Part shown: piece by piece, positions 24,897 to 33,471 of the stretch | How positions within the stretch are numbered: position 1 is the first letter of the stretch | How the letters are laid out: each line of letters begins with the position of its first letter | Assembly: GCA_034044135.1 (NCBI GenBank) | Contig: CP139021.1 | Coordinates: 506,501 to 570,500 of the forward strand | From: Flammeovirgaceae bacterium SG7u.111 | GTDB taxonomy: Bacteria > Bacteroidota > Bacteroidia > Cytophagales > Flammeovirgaceae | Reading direction: 5' to 3' | DNA: 64,000 bases | Made by a program: the position numbers and the translations under genes | Notes under the pieces: generated by a model | The model's input: the letters and a program-made list of their open reading frames with translations, nothing else | The model's database searches: none | Told to the model about the DNA's origin: nothing

Positions 24897-25730
24897 ATGG
24901 AAAAGAGAATTTGGTTAATAACTGGTATTTCGAGCGGGCTAGGTAAAGAAATAGCTGAAAAAGTAATGCTTAATGGTGATTTTGTGGTTGGGACTTTTCG
25001 CCAATCCTCACAGGTTAGTGCTTTTAACAAGGAAAATAATGGTAGTGCTTTTGCCATAAAAATGGATGTGGCCGATGCCAATGAGGTGCAAAAGGCTATA
25101 GAATTGATAACGGAAAAGTTCGGAAGGGTAGATGTATTGGTGAACAATGCTGGGTTTGGAATAGCGGGGGCAGTGGAAGAAACCAGCGAGGAGGAAACCA
25201 GAAAAGTGTTTGAAGCAAATTTTTACGGCGCTTTGCGAATGACTCAAGGTATTTTACCGCTTATGCGAAAGCAAAAGGCGGGACACATTATCCAAATTTC
25301 ATCTCATTCAGGTTTCAAATCATTCCCGGGATTTGGGATTTATAGTGCGAGCAAGTTTGCATTGGAAGGTTTTAGCGAAGCTGTGGCAATTGAAACTGCT
25401 CCTCTGGGAATTAAGGTAACCATTGTCGAGCCAGGTCCGTTCCGAACTGATTTCGCTGGAAGGAGTTTTGCCTTGGCAGCAAGGGAAATAGCAGATTATG
25501 CAGGTACTGCGGGTGTTTTTCGACAAAAAATAAAAGGGGTGGACGGAAAGCAAGAAGGTGATCCGAAAAAAGCAGCACAAGCTATTTTTGACTTGGTTGG
25601 TTTGGAAAACCCTCCGCTGAGGTTGCCGCTTGGAAAAATAGCTGTAGGAACTTTGCAGGCAAAATTAGATTCTGTTCAAAAAGATGTGGACGGGTTTAGA
25701 GAAATTGCGGAAAGTGTGGTGTTTGAATAA
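24897..25730 (+). CDS. short-chain dehydrogenase/reductase
   Basis: 277 residues, classical SDR. The cofactor loop is TGISSGLGKE (9-18), then NNAGFGIAG (83-91) and the catalytic set with S136, Y149 and K153 in FGIYSASKFALEGFS. The R35 after the second strand suggests NADP(H) preference. The tail is long with no membrane helix. Substrate unknown; resembles oxidoreductases of the YusZ type that commonly sit behind AraC regulators, as here. Confidence 0.9.
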   Translation: MEKRIWLITGISSGLGKEIAEKVMLNGDFVVGTFRQSSQVSAFNKENNGSAFAIKMDVADANEVQKAIELITEKFGRVDVLVNNAGFGIAGAVEETSEEETRKVFEANFYGALRMTQGILPLMRKQKAGHIIQISSHSGFKSFPGFGIYSASKFALEGFSEAVAIETAPLGIKVTIVEPGPFRTDFAGRSFALAAREIADYAGTAGVFRQKIKGVDGKQEGDPKKAAQAIFDLVGLENPPLRLPLGKIAVGTLQAKLDSVQKDVDGFREIAESVVFE

Positions 25731-25738
25731 GGGGAATA

Positions 25739-25780
25739 AATTCTGGCCTGTTGCAATCCACAGCAGACCAGAATTGTTTT
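25739..25780. terminator. bidirectional terminator
   Basis: AATTCTGGCCTG / CAGACCAGAATT stem with one bulge and a 13-base loop, followed by GTTTTTT on the plus side. Lies between the convergent SDR gene and permease gene. Confidence 0.75.
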
Positions 25781-28165
25781 TTACTCATCGCGTAAGCAAT
25801 CTACAGGATTGAGCAATGCTGCCCGTATAGAGTGGAAGCTGATAGTGAACAGGGCGATGGCTGCTGCCAGTACCGCAGCTACTACAAATACCGTTGGTGT
25901 CAAAATTGTTCTGTACTCAAAGTTTTCCAACCAGTTGCTAGTAAGCCAATAAGCAAGCGGCCAAGCCAACAAATTAGCTATAAGTACAAGTTTCATGAAT
26001 TCGGTAGAAAGCATTAGAATGATGCGGGGAATGCTGGAACCCAATACTTTTCGGATGCCAATTTCCCTTGTGCGCTGCTCGGCTATGAAAGCAGCTAAGC
26101 CAAACAAGCCTAGGCAGGCGATGAACACAGCCAGCCAGGCAAAGCCTGTGATGAGCTTGGAAAAATGGACTTCGTTTTCGTAAAGCTGGGCAAATTCTTC
26201 ATCGAAAAAGGTGTATTCAAAAGGATCGGTTGGATAGACTTCTTTCCATGTCTCTTCGATCTTTGCCAGAGTATTTTCCATCCCATTGGTCGCAACTTTT
26301 GCCACCACTCTGTTTGGGCTAGGGTTGTTCACAATCACTAGTGGCTCAATCTTGTGGCGCATGGAGGCAAAATGAAAGTCTTGCACCAAGCCAACAACGG
26401 TATATTCCGTTTGCCCAATGTTCACTTTTTTGCCCACAGGATTTTCCCAATCAAAAGAACTTGCAGCAGCTTGGTTCAAGATCATGGCTGCATCCTCGTC
26501 CGTTTGGAAATCTTTGGAGAAGTTTCTTCCTTCTAGTATTTCCATTTTCATGGTCGGGATGAATTGTTCGTCGCATGACATGATGCTATAGATCCACGGA
26601 TCATCGTCGGAAGTGTAACCTTCGGGAATTACCCTCGTTCTGCCAAAGCCCTGGCCTGGAAGTGAAGATGCCCTACCGATGTCGGAAATTTCAGGATAAG
26701 CTTTGAGAGCAGTCAAAAATTCCTCCCCTTTTTCGCTCATTTCTCTGTTGTTGAACCTGAACTGGAGCACCTGTTCCTCGTCAAAGCCTTTATTTTTCGA
26801 TTTGATATAATCGAGCTGGTTATAGACCGTAAGCGCACCAATAATCATGACGATAGAAACGGCAAATTGGGAAACCACCAAGATCCTACGCAAGGCAGCT
26901 CCCTTTCTGCTGGTAGCAAATTTACCTTTCAGCACTTGGGTAGGTTGGAAAGCCGTGAGCATAAAAGCGGGGTAAATACCGGCAAGAATACCTAGTAATA
27001 AAACAAAAATGATAATTCCTCCCACAATCAGGGGAGAGGAAAAGATGAAATTGAGAGCTGTTCCGTTGATGGGAAGCTCAACAAAACTATCCACTATACC
27101 AACGGTGAGCAAAGCGATGATCATGGAAAACAGACACATAAGAATGGCTTCGCTCAAATGCTGGAAAATTAATTCGCCACGCCTTGAGCCTAGCACCTTC
27201 CTTATTCCTACTTCCCGTGCACGTTTGGCAGAGCGGGCTGTAGTGAGGTTCATGAAGTTAAATGCAGCGATGATGATCACAAAAATGGCGACTGCCCCTA
27301 GCGAAAATACATAATCGAGGCTGCCTTTGTTGTTGTTCATGCCATCAAACAAAACGCCTTCCGATTTGAGGTGCGTATCTGCGAGGGGTTGCAGCGTAAC
27401 TTTGAAGTTGCTCCCCACCTCGTGCGCTCGGATAATTTCCTCCATTTTGGCTTCCACTGCTTCTTCGCTGCTTGCATCGTTCAGCACTGCATACGAACTC
27501 ATACTGATGTTGTTCCAAGAGTTGAGGTATTGCATCAGGCTGGTGTCGCTCTCGGCAGCTACCATGGCTACCATTACATCCATGGTGAGGTGAGTAGGCA
27601 GGTCAGAATCTGCCATAATACCCACTATTTCGTAGTCATTATCATCGTTCATTCTGAAGCTTTTGCCCATGGCTGTAGCAATATCTCCAAATGTTTTTTT
27701 TGCCATAGCCTCGGTCATTACTGCGGTGTATGGTTTTTCAAAAGCAGTATTTTCGTCGCCTTCTATCAACTGATAATTGAAAACATCGAAAAAGCCATCT
27801 TCTACGTAGAGCAAGTTTTCGGCAAAGAACTTTTTGTCTTTGTGCTGTAGCATTGTCCTCCCATTGCTGTTGATCCTCACCGTTTTTTCTACCTCGGGCA
27901 ATTCGTCTTGCATAGTTGGCGCCAAAGCAGGGAGGGTAATCCCCACCAAGTTGCTCGATACGCCAAGTGCCTCGTCGATAGTGAGCACCCGAAATGTCCT
28001 TTTAGAATTGTGGTGGTGCTTGTCGTACGAAGTTTCGTGTAGTACATACAGGAGGATGAGCAAGCAACAAGCCATCCCGATGGAAAGCCCTACGATATTG
28101 AGCAGGGAGGTTTGGGCTGAGCGGCGGAGATGCCTAATAGCGGTAACGAAGTAGTTTTTCAACAT
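25781..28165 (-). CDS. ABC transporter permease, MacB/FtsX type
   Basis: 794 residues. Standard Bacteroidota layout: TM1 at residues about 21-42 (NIVGLSIGMACCLLILLY), a large periplasmic MacB_PCD domain (about 45-275), FtsX core with TM helices near 288-310, 340-362, 375-398, then TM5 with a SQFAVSIVMIIGAL stretch, a second periplasmic MacB_PCD region, and a C-terminal FtsX trio ending in HSIRAALLNPVDCLRDE. The repeat motifs REVGIRKVLGSRR and REIGIRKVLGSS are the coupling regions for an ATPase. Neither an ATPase nor a MacA adaptor is in the window, so the partner must be elsewhere. Role: export of peptides, lipids or antibiotics. Confidence 0.92.
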   Translation of the reverse strand: MLKNYFVTAIRHLRRSAQTSLLNIVGLSIGMACCLLILLYVLHETSYDKHHHNSKRTFRVLTIDEALGVSSNLVGITLPALAPTMQDELPEVEKTVRINSNGRTMLQHKDKKFFAENLLYVEDGFFDVFNYQLIEGDENTAFEKPYTAVMTEAMAKKTFGDIATAMGKSFRMNDDNDYEIVGIMADSDLPTHLTMDVMVAMVAAESDTSLMQYLNSWNNISMSSYAVLNDASSEEAVEAKMEEIIRAHEVGSNFKVTLQPLADTHLKSEGVLFDGMNNNKGSLDYVFSLGAVAIFVIIIAAFNFMNLTTARSAKRAREVGIRKVLGSRRGELIFQHLSEAILMCLFSMIIALLTVGIVDSFVELPINGTALNFIFSSPLIVGGIIIFVLLLGILAGIYPAFMLTAFQPTQVLKGKFATSRKGAALRRILVVSQFAVSIVMIIGALTVYNQLDYIKSKNKGFDEEQVLQFRFNNREMSEKGEEFLTALKAYPEISDIGRASSLPGQGFGRTRVIPEGYTSDDDPWIYSIMSCDEQFIPTMKMEILEGRNFSKDFQTDEDAAMILNQAAASSFDWENPVGKKVNIGQTEYTVVGLVQDFHFASMRHKIEPLVIVNNPSPNRVVAKVATNGMENTLAKIEETWKEVYPTDPFEYTFFDEEFAQLYENEVHFSKLITGFAWLAVFIACLGLFGLAAFIAEQRTREIGIRKVLGSSIPRIILMLSTEFMKLVLIANLLAWPLAYWLTSNWLENFEYRTILTPTVFVVAAVLAAAIALFTISFHSIRAALLNPVDCLRDE

Positions 28166-28513
28166 GGTTTATGTAAGTTGGGGTTGACACTTGTTTCAAA
28201 TACTATCAAATTAGACTTTCCCTTGTTGCTATTCAAGAGTAACTTTTTCGAGTGGGGATTTTTTTTGATGGGAGGTGTGTGGTGGGAAAGTTTATTTGGG
28301 AAACAATAAGCGAATATGGCTTATTAACATATTAAAGGAGTATAAGTAAGGCATTAAAGTAGGTTTGGAATACAACAAACTACAAACTATCTTTGGACAA
28401 TTAGAACCACATCATATTAACCTTCCTCAACCCATAGGAATCTTCCTTCCCTTTTGCTTAGGGTATACTTTCCGTAAGGTATTTTTTGATTCACAATCAG
28501 CTTTTATACAATT
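28166..28513. other. 348-base divergent spacer, nothing recognised
   Basis: Upstream of the permease (minus) and an envelope protein (plus). No repeats or clear promoter box were found. Confidence 0.4.
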
Positions 28514-29695
28514 ATGAAGATGAGAAAACTAATTCTAATTACTTTTTTAGCATATCTAGGTCAGGGGCTTGCCTACTCCCAAATAATATTCGAGCAAGGG
28601 TATTTTATTGATAATGACGGGAAGAAAACAGAGTGCTATATTAAAAATTTGGACTGGAAGAATAACCCTACGAAATTTGAGTACAAACTAGCGGCAACTG
28701 GCGATATTCTACATGCTTCTATTAAAACAGTGAAGGAGTTTGGAGTAGCACCTCGTATCAAATATCAACGGTTTACTGTGGAGATAGATAAAACACCAAG
28801 CCAACTTAGCGACCTAGACCAAAATAGATCTTATAAGTTTGAGAAAGCTACCTTGTTTTTAAAGCCTTTGGTAGAGGGAATGGCGAATCTTTATCTGTAC
28901 GAAGCGCCCAAGTTTAGGAAGTACTTTTTTAGTGTGGATGGCTTAAGCATAGAGCAGTTAAGGTACAAACAGTATTATGCGGAAGAGGGTAATATAGGGG
29001 AAAATGAGGCATATAAACAGCAACTAATAGCCTATATGCCATCAGCCAACATTTCGAAGGTAGAGATCATGAAATTAGACTATAAGGAAAATGATTTGAT
29101 AAGGATATTCAATAAGTATAATAGGGAAGAAACTGGTGGAGAGTATGTAGAAAAAGAGGTTGAAAAGACCTTGACATCTTTCAAAGTTAAGGTTGGCCTA
29201 GAGTATTCTAGCTTGAAGATAGATAGTTATTTAGTACCAAATAAGTTATACGACCTTGGGAGTACGGAAAGTATGTGGCTAGGAGGTGAATTTGAAGTGG
29301 TATTGCCTTTTAACAAAAATAAATGGTCTCTTTTGGTTGAGCCGGCTTTTAAGAGTATGAAATTTCAGACTTCTGAAGGAAAGGCAGTGTACCAGTCATT
29401 TGATTTGGCATTTGGTCCGAATACTTATTTTCATTTGAGTGAAAAATCGAAGTTGTTTCTTAGGGGTGGTGCTGTTTTAGGGTTCACTTTAAACGGAGAT
29501 AACCAAGTTGAAGTAAGCAGACCTTTGAAGTTAGATTTAACAGAGGTAAAAGGAAGTTTCTTTTGGGGGTGTGGTTTTGCTTTCGATAAGTTGAGTATAG
29601 AGTTGAGAAGGAACAGTAGAGGTGTTTTGGATAATTATAACGATTGGGCTTCAAAACTGACATCCACGGGGTTTATATTGGGCTATAGGTTGTAG
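28514..29695 (+). CDS. secreted envelope protein, probable C-terminal beta-barrel
   Basis: 393 residues. Signal peptide 1-22 (LILITFLAYLGQGLAYSQ). The first third, starting IIFEQGYFIDNDGKKTECYIKNLDWKNNP, looks like a soluble domain with repeated short strands; the last ~190 residues alternate hydrophobic and polar residues in barrel fashion (FKVKVGLEYSSLKID..., KWSLLVEPAFKSMKF, LSEKSKLFLRGGAVLGF) and end in GFILGYRL with a C-terminal hydrophobic residue. Similar proteins occur in many Cytophagales in several paralogous copies; function unknown. ATG start; single gene with a terminator-free 3' spacer. Confidence 0.7.
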   Translation: MKMRKLILITFLAYLGQGLAYSQIIFEQGYFIDNDGKKTECYIKNLDWKNNPTKFEYKLAATGDILHASIKTVKEFGVAPRIKYQRFTVEIDKTPSQLSDLDQNRSYKFEKATLFLKPLVEGMANLYLYEAPKFRKYFFSVDGLSIEQLRYKQYYAEEGNIGENEAYKQQLIAYMPSANISKVEIMKLDYKENDLIRIFNKYNREETGGEYVEKEVEKTLTSFKVKVGLEYSSLKIDSYLVPNKLYDLGSTESMWLGGEFEVVLPFNKNKWSLLVEPAFKSMKFQTSEGKAVYQSFDLAFGPNTYFHLSEKSKLFLRGGAVLGFTLNGDNQVEVSRPLKLDLTEVKGSFFWGCGFAFDKLSIELRRNSRGVLDNYNDWASKLTSTGFILGYRL

Positions 29696-29832
29696 GCATT
29701 TATTTGAGAACCCTTCGATGTTTCAAAAGAGTTGGAATGAGAATAGATAGGTGTTTTTTATCATGTATTTGTGAACTTTAAGAGGCCTCACTAATCGGTA
29801 AAGCTTTTTTTTAGCCAATCTTTTTTAGGAAA

Positions 29833-30282
29833 GTGAATATTCAATTAAGAAAAATAGAAGAAAGGGACTTTCCCGCCCTCATTGAATTGTTCAAGGAGTT
29901 TGCGGCGCTTGAAAAACGCCCTGAGAAAATGGTGAATTCCGTAGAGCAAATGAAGAAGGACAAAGAACTTATTAATGGTTTTGTGGTGGAGAGAGAGGGA
30001 GAAATCATAGCATTTATTACGTTTTATTTCATTTACTTATCGTGGACGGGCAAGGTGCTTTACATGGACGATTTGTATGTGACGCAAGAGAACAGAGGAA
30101 ATGGACTAGGATCGAGGCTTATAAACGAAGTTATTTCATATGCTAAGCAGGAAAGGTGTAAGAAAATGCGTTGGGGCGTTTCGAATTGGAACAAAGCAGC
30201 TATTGATTTTTACAAAAACCTAGGTGCGGAAATAGATGAAGTGGAATTGAATTGCCATTTAAATTTGGCAGAAAGGGGGTAA
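29833..30282 (+). CDS. GNAT family N-acetyltransferase
   Basis: 149 residues from a GTG (29833) preceded by TTTAGGAAA. GNAT fold: NIQLRKIEERDFPALIELFKEFA at the N-terminus, LYMDDLYVTQENRGNGLGSRLINEV with the acetyl-CoA loop RGNGLGS, and MRWGVSNWNKAAIDFYKNLGAE at the C-terminus, including the conserved WN-x-A...FY-x-LGA of SSAT/diamine-type enzymes. Likely a cytoplasmic polyamine or amino-compound acetyltransferase; the exact substrate is inferred only. Confidence 0.88.
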   Translation: MNIQLRKIEERDFPALIELFKEFAALEKRPEKMVNSVEQMKKDKELINGFVVEREGEIIAFITFYFIYLSWTGKVLYMDDLYVTQENRGNGLGSRLINEVISYAKQERCKKMRWGVSNWNKAAIDFYKNLGAEIDEVELNCHLNLAERG

Positions 30283-30375
30283 AACAGCTATTGCGTGTAG
30301 ATAGCTGGGTTATTTTTATTAATTTAAGCTATAATTCAGCTACAATTACTACTATTTACCTCTAACAAAAAATCA

Positions 30376-31680
30376 ATGAAAGAACCAGCTTTAATTCGCA
30401 ATCGGAGAAGATTTCTGAAACAAGCTATGATAGGAACAACAAGCGCACTTGCTTTGCCTACATTAGCAGCAGCTTCAATTCCTTCAAAATCAACTAGCTT
30501 ACCCGAGTTTAAATCTGCATTATCTGCTTTTGTCCCAAACGAAGAAAAGTACTGGGAAATGGTGAAAAAGCAATTTACCACAGATGAAAATCTGACGGTA
30601 GTAAATGCAGCTAATTTATGCCCCAGCCCCTATTTTGTAAGTGAAAAGGCTACGGCGTTACTGCAAAAATTACAAAGTAATGTTTCATTCCAGAACAGGT
30701 CTGTTTTTAGTGAAGAGAGAGAAATAGCCTTGACCAAGTTGGCTAGCTATCTCAATTGTACTCAACCTGAAGTTGGCATCACAAGAAATACATCTGAGGC
30801 TAATAATATCGTAGTGCATGGTTTGGACTTGGGAAAAGGAGATGAGGTGGTGCTATGGGAACAAAACCACCCTTCCAATGGTACTTCTTGGGAAGAACAG
30901 GCGAAAAGGTTTGGTTTTAAAATAGTTTGGGTCAAGTTACCCTCCAACCCATCATCGAAAGAAGAACTGATTAAACCTTTTGCCGAGGCGATCAATAAGA
31001 ATACACGAGTGCTTACATTTTCACATATATCAAATGTGTCGGGCATTGCACTGCCAGCTAAGGAACTTTGTGTCCTTGCAAGGGAAAAAGAAGTGCTAAG
31101 TTTGGTAGATGGTGCACAGTCGTTTGGTATGTTGGCTATTGATGTAAAAGATTTAGCCTGTGATTTTTATACGGGAAGTACCCACAAATGGCTGATGGGT
31201 CCATTGGAAAATGGCATTATTTACATGAAAACCGAAATGATTGATAAGGTGTGGCCTAGTATCATCACTGCTGGCTGGAAACCTGACAGTAATACCGTTG
31301 ATGAGAAATTTTGTAAGCTTGGGCAGCGGAACGAGACCACAGCTTCTGCCATAAGCGATATTTTGGATTTTCATTTGTCCATAGGCAAAGTACAGGTAGA
31401 GGAACGGGTACGCGAACTTAATAGCTATTTAAAGGGAAAACTAGTCCAAAAACTGAAGAATATTGAATTTGTAACACCTATTTCTTCAGAGTTGAGTGGA
31501 GGGGTGACTATCTTAAAAATTCTTGGCAAAGAACCTAGAGAGGTATTTGCCAAACTTTATCAGGATTTTGGTATTGCCTGTGCACCTACTGGAGGCTTGC
31601 GTTTATCTCCAAATATCTACAACACCAAATCCGACATAGATAGGGTAGTGGAAGCGCTAGTTCAGATTGAAAAAGGATAA
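30376..31680 (+). CDS. Tat-exported class V aminotransferase-like PLP enzyme
   Basis: 434 residues. Twin-arginine signal RNRRRFLKQAM at 8-18 followed by a hydrophobic stretch to about residue 35, so the folded, cofactor-loaded enzyme should be exported. The aminotransferase class V fold is complete: ARNSxx-type region GITRNTSEANNIVVHGL, NHPSNGTSWEEQAKRFG, SHISNVSGIALPAKELC, LVDGAQSFG with the PLP-contact D, and TGSTHKWLMGP, where K271 forms the Schiff base. Isopenicillin-N epimerase or cysteine desulfurase-like in shape; substrate unknown. Solitary gene with its own terminator. Periplasmic PLP enzymes of this class are uncommon but recur in Bacteroidota. Confidence 0.85.
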   Translation: MKEPALIRNRRRFLKQAMIGTTSALALPTLAAASIPSKSTSLPEFKSALSAFVPNEEKYWEMVKKQFTTDENLTVVNAANLCPSPYFVSEKATALLQKLQSNVSFQNRSVFSEEREIALTKLASYLNCTQPEVGITRNTSEANNIVVHGLDLGKGDEVVLWEQNHPSNGTSWEEQAKRFGFKIVWVKLPSNPSSKEELIKPFAEAINKNTRVLTFSHISNVSGIALPAKELCVLAREKEVLSLVDGAQSFGMLAIDVKDLACDFYTGSTHKWLMGPLENGIIYMKTEMIDKVWPSIITAGWKPDSNTVDEKFCKLGQRNETTASAISDILDFHLSIGKVQVEERVRELNSYLKGKLVQKLKNIEFVTPISSELSGGVTILKILGKEPREVFAKLYQDFGIACAPTGGLRLSPNIYNTKSDIDRVVEALVQIEKG

Positions 31681-31714
31681 TTGATTTTCAAAATATCTGT
31701 ATAACTTATTAAAC

Positions 31715-31748
31715 CAAAAGCTCCATCTAGTTATGGAGCTTTTGTATT
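31715..31748 (+). terminator. terminator after the PLP enzyme gene
   Basis: CAAAAGCTCCAT / ATGGAGCTTTTG perfect 12-bp stem with a 6-base loop, 35 bases after the stop. Confidence 0.85.
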
Positions 31749-32327
31749 TGAGTAGTTGATCAATTAGAAAATGTATCAGTGTTCGTCCGAGTATTTAGCT
31801 AATACAACTAGGTAAAGTTGAATTACCACCTGCCATTTGACTAAAAAGGCTTGATGATTAGGGCAAAAGAGCTTAAAAAAAATGTTTTTTTTCTAAAATT
31901 CTGACAAGGATTAGAAATAGTTGAAGTATGCATTATTCAAAAAAAGCTGAAAGTCTTGTATTTCTTTTCCCAATTCCCCAATTGGATTCCCTATTTGGTA
32001 AAATGCAATTAATATAGATCAGTCCCAGAAATATGAATAAAATCCCGTTTTGAGCGTTATAACAGTACAATTACCTACCAAACCAATCCATTGTTTATCC
32101 TACTTACCGAAAATAAAACAACTTTAATCGGGTTGTTTTAGGTCTTCTATCGAATTTGAATGCCTAAAAGCCGTTTTTCGGTACATCACTTGCATTTACA
32201 CTTATTAAATGAATATCCACCAGTTATTTTTCTTCTTGCAAGGAATTTGAACTGTTTTTATTCGAAACGGGCTCAAAAATTACATCGAGCTATTTTGACA
32301 AAAGGTATAGAGATCAAAAATAAACTA
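31749..32327. other. 579-base spacer without a supported gene
   Basis: The frame of the downstream gene is open back to 32160, but the added residues are not protein-like (rich in His/Leu, no conserved shape) and ATG 32328 is a better start. AT-rich otherwise, with no repeat or promoter box of note. Confidence 0.45.
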
Positions 32328-33230
32328 ATGGACATGGATCAGAAAGAATTAAATATCACAGGAGAAAAAGCCAACAAGATGGGGATCAATAAGGTGATCT
32401 TGCTTATTGCTCCTGCGCTTCTTTTGGTGATGAGCTTTTATACCATTTCTCAATTGAACAGTGAGATTGCTACGTATGTAAGCACTCCTAAATATGGTAA
32501 TAGCCAAACTCGATCTTATACAGAGCAAGAAATCAAAGTAAAAGACGGAGAATATGAATACAAATATGTATTCAAAGACCATAAAGATAACCTAGTGACT
32601 TGGGACTGGAGTCTTAGGAAAGAGTTTGTAGATGAAATGAGTGAATCGTTTGGTGTGCCTGTTTCCGATGCTCAAGCTGGAGGTTCTGCTCAAGATATCG
32701 TGAACAGAAAAATGGCTATCAAAACAGGTCTGTTTTATGAAGCAGATGGTAAAATAGAACCAAATTATAAGGCAATAGCTGATGTTCATAATATAGTCGC
32801 CTCTCCTCTTTATACTCTTTCGGAAGAATATGCAAAAGAAATAGGTGGGAATAGGTTGGATCAAATTGAGACATTGCTCAAGTTTTGCCAAGACATGCCT
32901 TACCGCGAGCCACCAGAGAATTACAATGGAAGGTTGATAAAAGGAGTATTTCCCCCATCAATAAGCTTGACCAAAGGCTGGGGAGATTGTGACACCAAAG
33001 CGATGATTTTTGCGAGTGCACTTAAGAATAGTGAGGTGTTCAAACTGGTAGTGATTTATTTGCCAAACCATGTGCTGATAGGTGTAAGAGGCGTTCCAAG
33101 ACCTTACCAGACTGCCGTAAAATTTAGAGGTGAGAGCTACATTGTATGTGACCCTTCTGGTATTAAAAGATTAAGGTTTGGGGAAAGACCTGAAAATGCT
33201 GGTCCAATTCAAATGATAAGGGCTATTTAA
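32328..33230 (+). CDS. membrane-anchored transglutaminase-like protein
   Basis: 300 residues from ATG 32328. One transmembrane helix near residues 22-40 (KVILLIAPALLLVMSFYTI) after a short cytoplasmic head, placing the rest in the periplasm. The C-terminal half has a transglutaminase-like catalytic triad: C221 in GWGDCDTKA, H248 in LPNHVLIG and D275 in IVCDPSG, with the expected spacing. Upstream of that are two helices (ADVHNIVASPLYTLSEE, IETLLKFCQDMPYREPPENY) typical of transglutaminase-core domains. Whether it acts as protease, cross-linker or amidase is not decidable. It precedes a sigma-54 response regulator by 240 bases with a terminator in between. Confidence 0.75.
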   Translation: MDMDQKELNITGEKANKMGINKVILLIAPALLLVMSFYTISQLNSEIATYVSTPKYGNSQTRSYTEQEIKVKDGEYEYKYVFKDHKDNLVTWDWSLRKEFVDEMSESFGVPVSDAQAGGSAQDIVNRKMAIKTGLFYEADGKIEPNYKAIADVHNIVASPLYTLSEEYAKEIGGNRLDQIETLLKFCQDMPYREPPENYNGRLIKGVFPPSISLTKGWGDCDTKAMIFASALKNSEVFKLVVIYLPNHVLIGVRGVPRPYQTAVKFRGESYIVCDPSGIKRLRFGERPENAGPIQMIRAI

Positions 33231-33262
33231 CATTTATTTACTATTTTTGTTGGGTACTTAAT

Positions 33263-33311
33263 AACAGGACAAAAGACCTCGTGTTTTTTGTCCTGTTGTT
33301 TTTGTTTTTTA
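33263..33311 (+). terminator. terminator after the transglutaminase-like gene
   Basis: AACAGGACAAAA / TTTTGTCCTGTT stem, 11-base loop, then GTTTTTGTTTTTT. Confidence 0.85.
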
Positions 33312-33471
33312 ATTAACTTGCTCTTATTAAATTAAGTGAATCCAACCAAACTACGCCTAATAAGTTACCAATGTGGAAGAAACAACACCTGTTTTAGATA
33401 GTTGTTGAAAATGATTTAGGTGTATTTTTTTACAAAACAAGCAGTGGTGTGCTTACTATCAGAAGAAAATT

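Noticed and set aside
32160-32327. N-terminal extension of the transglutaminase-like gene
   Set aside because: Residues have no protein-like shape and come before the only sensible membrane-protein start at ATG 32328.
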